Shown: in pieces, positions 49,774 through 50,165 of the stretch
How the letters are laid out: each line of letters starts with the position of its first letter
How positions within the stretch are numbered: position 1 is the stretch's first letter
Assembly: GCF_030527935.1 (NCBI RefSeq)
Contig: NZ_JAUMZV010000015.1
Location: 1 to 50,165 of the forward strand
Direction: 5' to 3'
Length of the DNA stretch: 50,165 nucleotides
Source of the DNA: Kingella sp. (in: b-proteobacteria)
GTDB taxonomy: Bacteria > Pseudomonadota > Gammaproteobacteria > Burkholderiales > Neisseriaceae
Notes under the pieces: generated by a model
The model's database searches: none
What the model saw: the letters and a program-made list of their open reading frames with translations, nothing else
Told to the model about the DNA's origin: nothing
Made by a program: the position numbers and the translations under genes

Positions 49774-50113
49774 ACATTGCGCGAGAGCCATACGCTTAAA
49801 AGCCCACGTTGCCCCATGCACATTTAGCGCAAGAGCACGGCTTGCAAGCAAGCCGTAGGAGCGCGGGGCGCGGGGCGCGGCTTCAGGCTGCCTATATCCA
49901 CCCGATAAGGCAGCCTGAAACCTAAAATGGAGCGGCGACGGCTCGTCGCCAAATGGTTTACTCAATAAGACTGACTGATAAGCAAAATGTCGGCGAGCCG
50001 CCAATTCTCCATGTATTGCAGCTTTGGCAAAGGTTTCAGGCTGCCTATATCCGCCCGATAAGGCAGCCTGAAAACGACAAATCATGTTTTCATGCCGTAT
50101 CAGCAAAATTTAA
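49774..50113. repeat. Composite intergenic repeats
   Basis: No gene is seen. It contains TGGAGCGGCGACGGCTCGTC (about 49928-49947) and the inverted AATGTCGGCGAGCCGCC (about 49987-50003), flanked by TTTGGCAAAGGTTTCAGGCTG-type junctions (50025-50045). The same unit pair occurs near 6450-6790, 10740-10870, 32620 and 43920. Confidence 0.6.
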
Positions 50114-50165
50114 GGGGCTGTCCTAGATAACTAGGACAAATCGTGCTTTACTAGTTGTTTTAAAA
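50114..50165 (-). mobile_element. IS element end with 3' end of a transposase gene
   Basis: GGGGCTGTCCTAGATAACTA opens at 50114 as a likely IS terminal repeat (it holds the small palindrome GTCCTAG/CTAGGAC). On the minus strand the last codons of an open frame entering from the right edge read FKTTSKARFVLVI then TAG (50123-50125), which I recognise as the typical C-terminus of IS5-family-type transposases in related bacteria. The rest lies outside the window. Confidence 0.6.

Overview
This window is chromosomal DNA of a Neisseriaceae bacterium, most likely a Kingella-like species. Two things support that. The first is the very large number of 13-mers AGGCAGCCTGAAA and their reverse complements, the DNA uptake sequence dialect I know as kingDUS. 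The second is the gene order ponA / pilM-N-O-P-Q-aroK-aroB, the standard neisserial arrangement. I see no rRNA, tRNA, CRISPR array or complete prophage.

Layout. Bases 1-5.4 kb hold an ArsR regulator with an Old Yellow Enzyme, a Gfo/Idh/MocA oxidoreductase behind a Correia-like element, an AraC regulator, a broken ferritin-like gene and Ohr. This segment has no perfect kingDUS and carries other uptake-sequence dialects, so it looks imported from another Neisseriaceae. From 5.6 to 10.7 kb come an ABM-domain protein, HflX, RsmB and an aldose epimerase. From 10.9 to 20.8 kb lie PBP1A, the type IV pilus assembly genes pilMNOPQ, two shikimate pathway genes and a ProQ/FinO protein. From 21 to 30.6 kb are Tag, EarP, a TlpA-like thioredoxin, GlnA, a nonsense-broken EEP-family gene, two alpha/beta hydrolases, a LysE exporter and a PPP-type phosphatase. 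From 30.7 to 45.3 kb are a proline-rich DUF4874/DUF4832 lipoprotein, DUF4230, an M16 protein with a scrambled signal peptide, SodA, MetK, a small secreted protein, an LpxL-type acyltransferase, Xth, a decayed secreted-protein gene, an MscS channel, RNase PH, YicC, a small lipoprotein and a BASS transporter. MgtE and an IS end finish the window.

The most exciting locus is 45.4-48.0 kb. It is an AT-rich, uptake-sequence-free cassette on the minus strand: two paralogous lipoproteins with a calcium-loop motif, then a 407-residue protein. That protein has the T4-lysozyme (GH24) catalytic triad spacing at its N-terminus and, at its C-terminus, a Gln-rich domain resembling the XVIPCD secretion signal of bacteria-killing X-type IV secretion effectors. 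I read it as an antibacterial muramidase effector with duplicated periplasmic immunity lipoproteins.

The intergenic regions are unusually repeat-rich. They contain a roughly 160 bp MITE-like family with TNA target duplications (three full copies and one deletion derivative), a Correia-like element, a dRS3-like site, several families of palindromic repeats, and paired uptake sequences used as transcription terminators.
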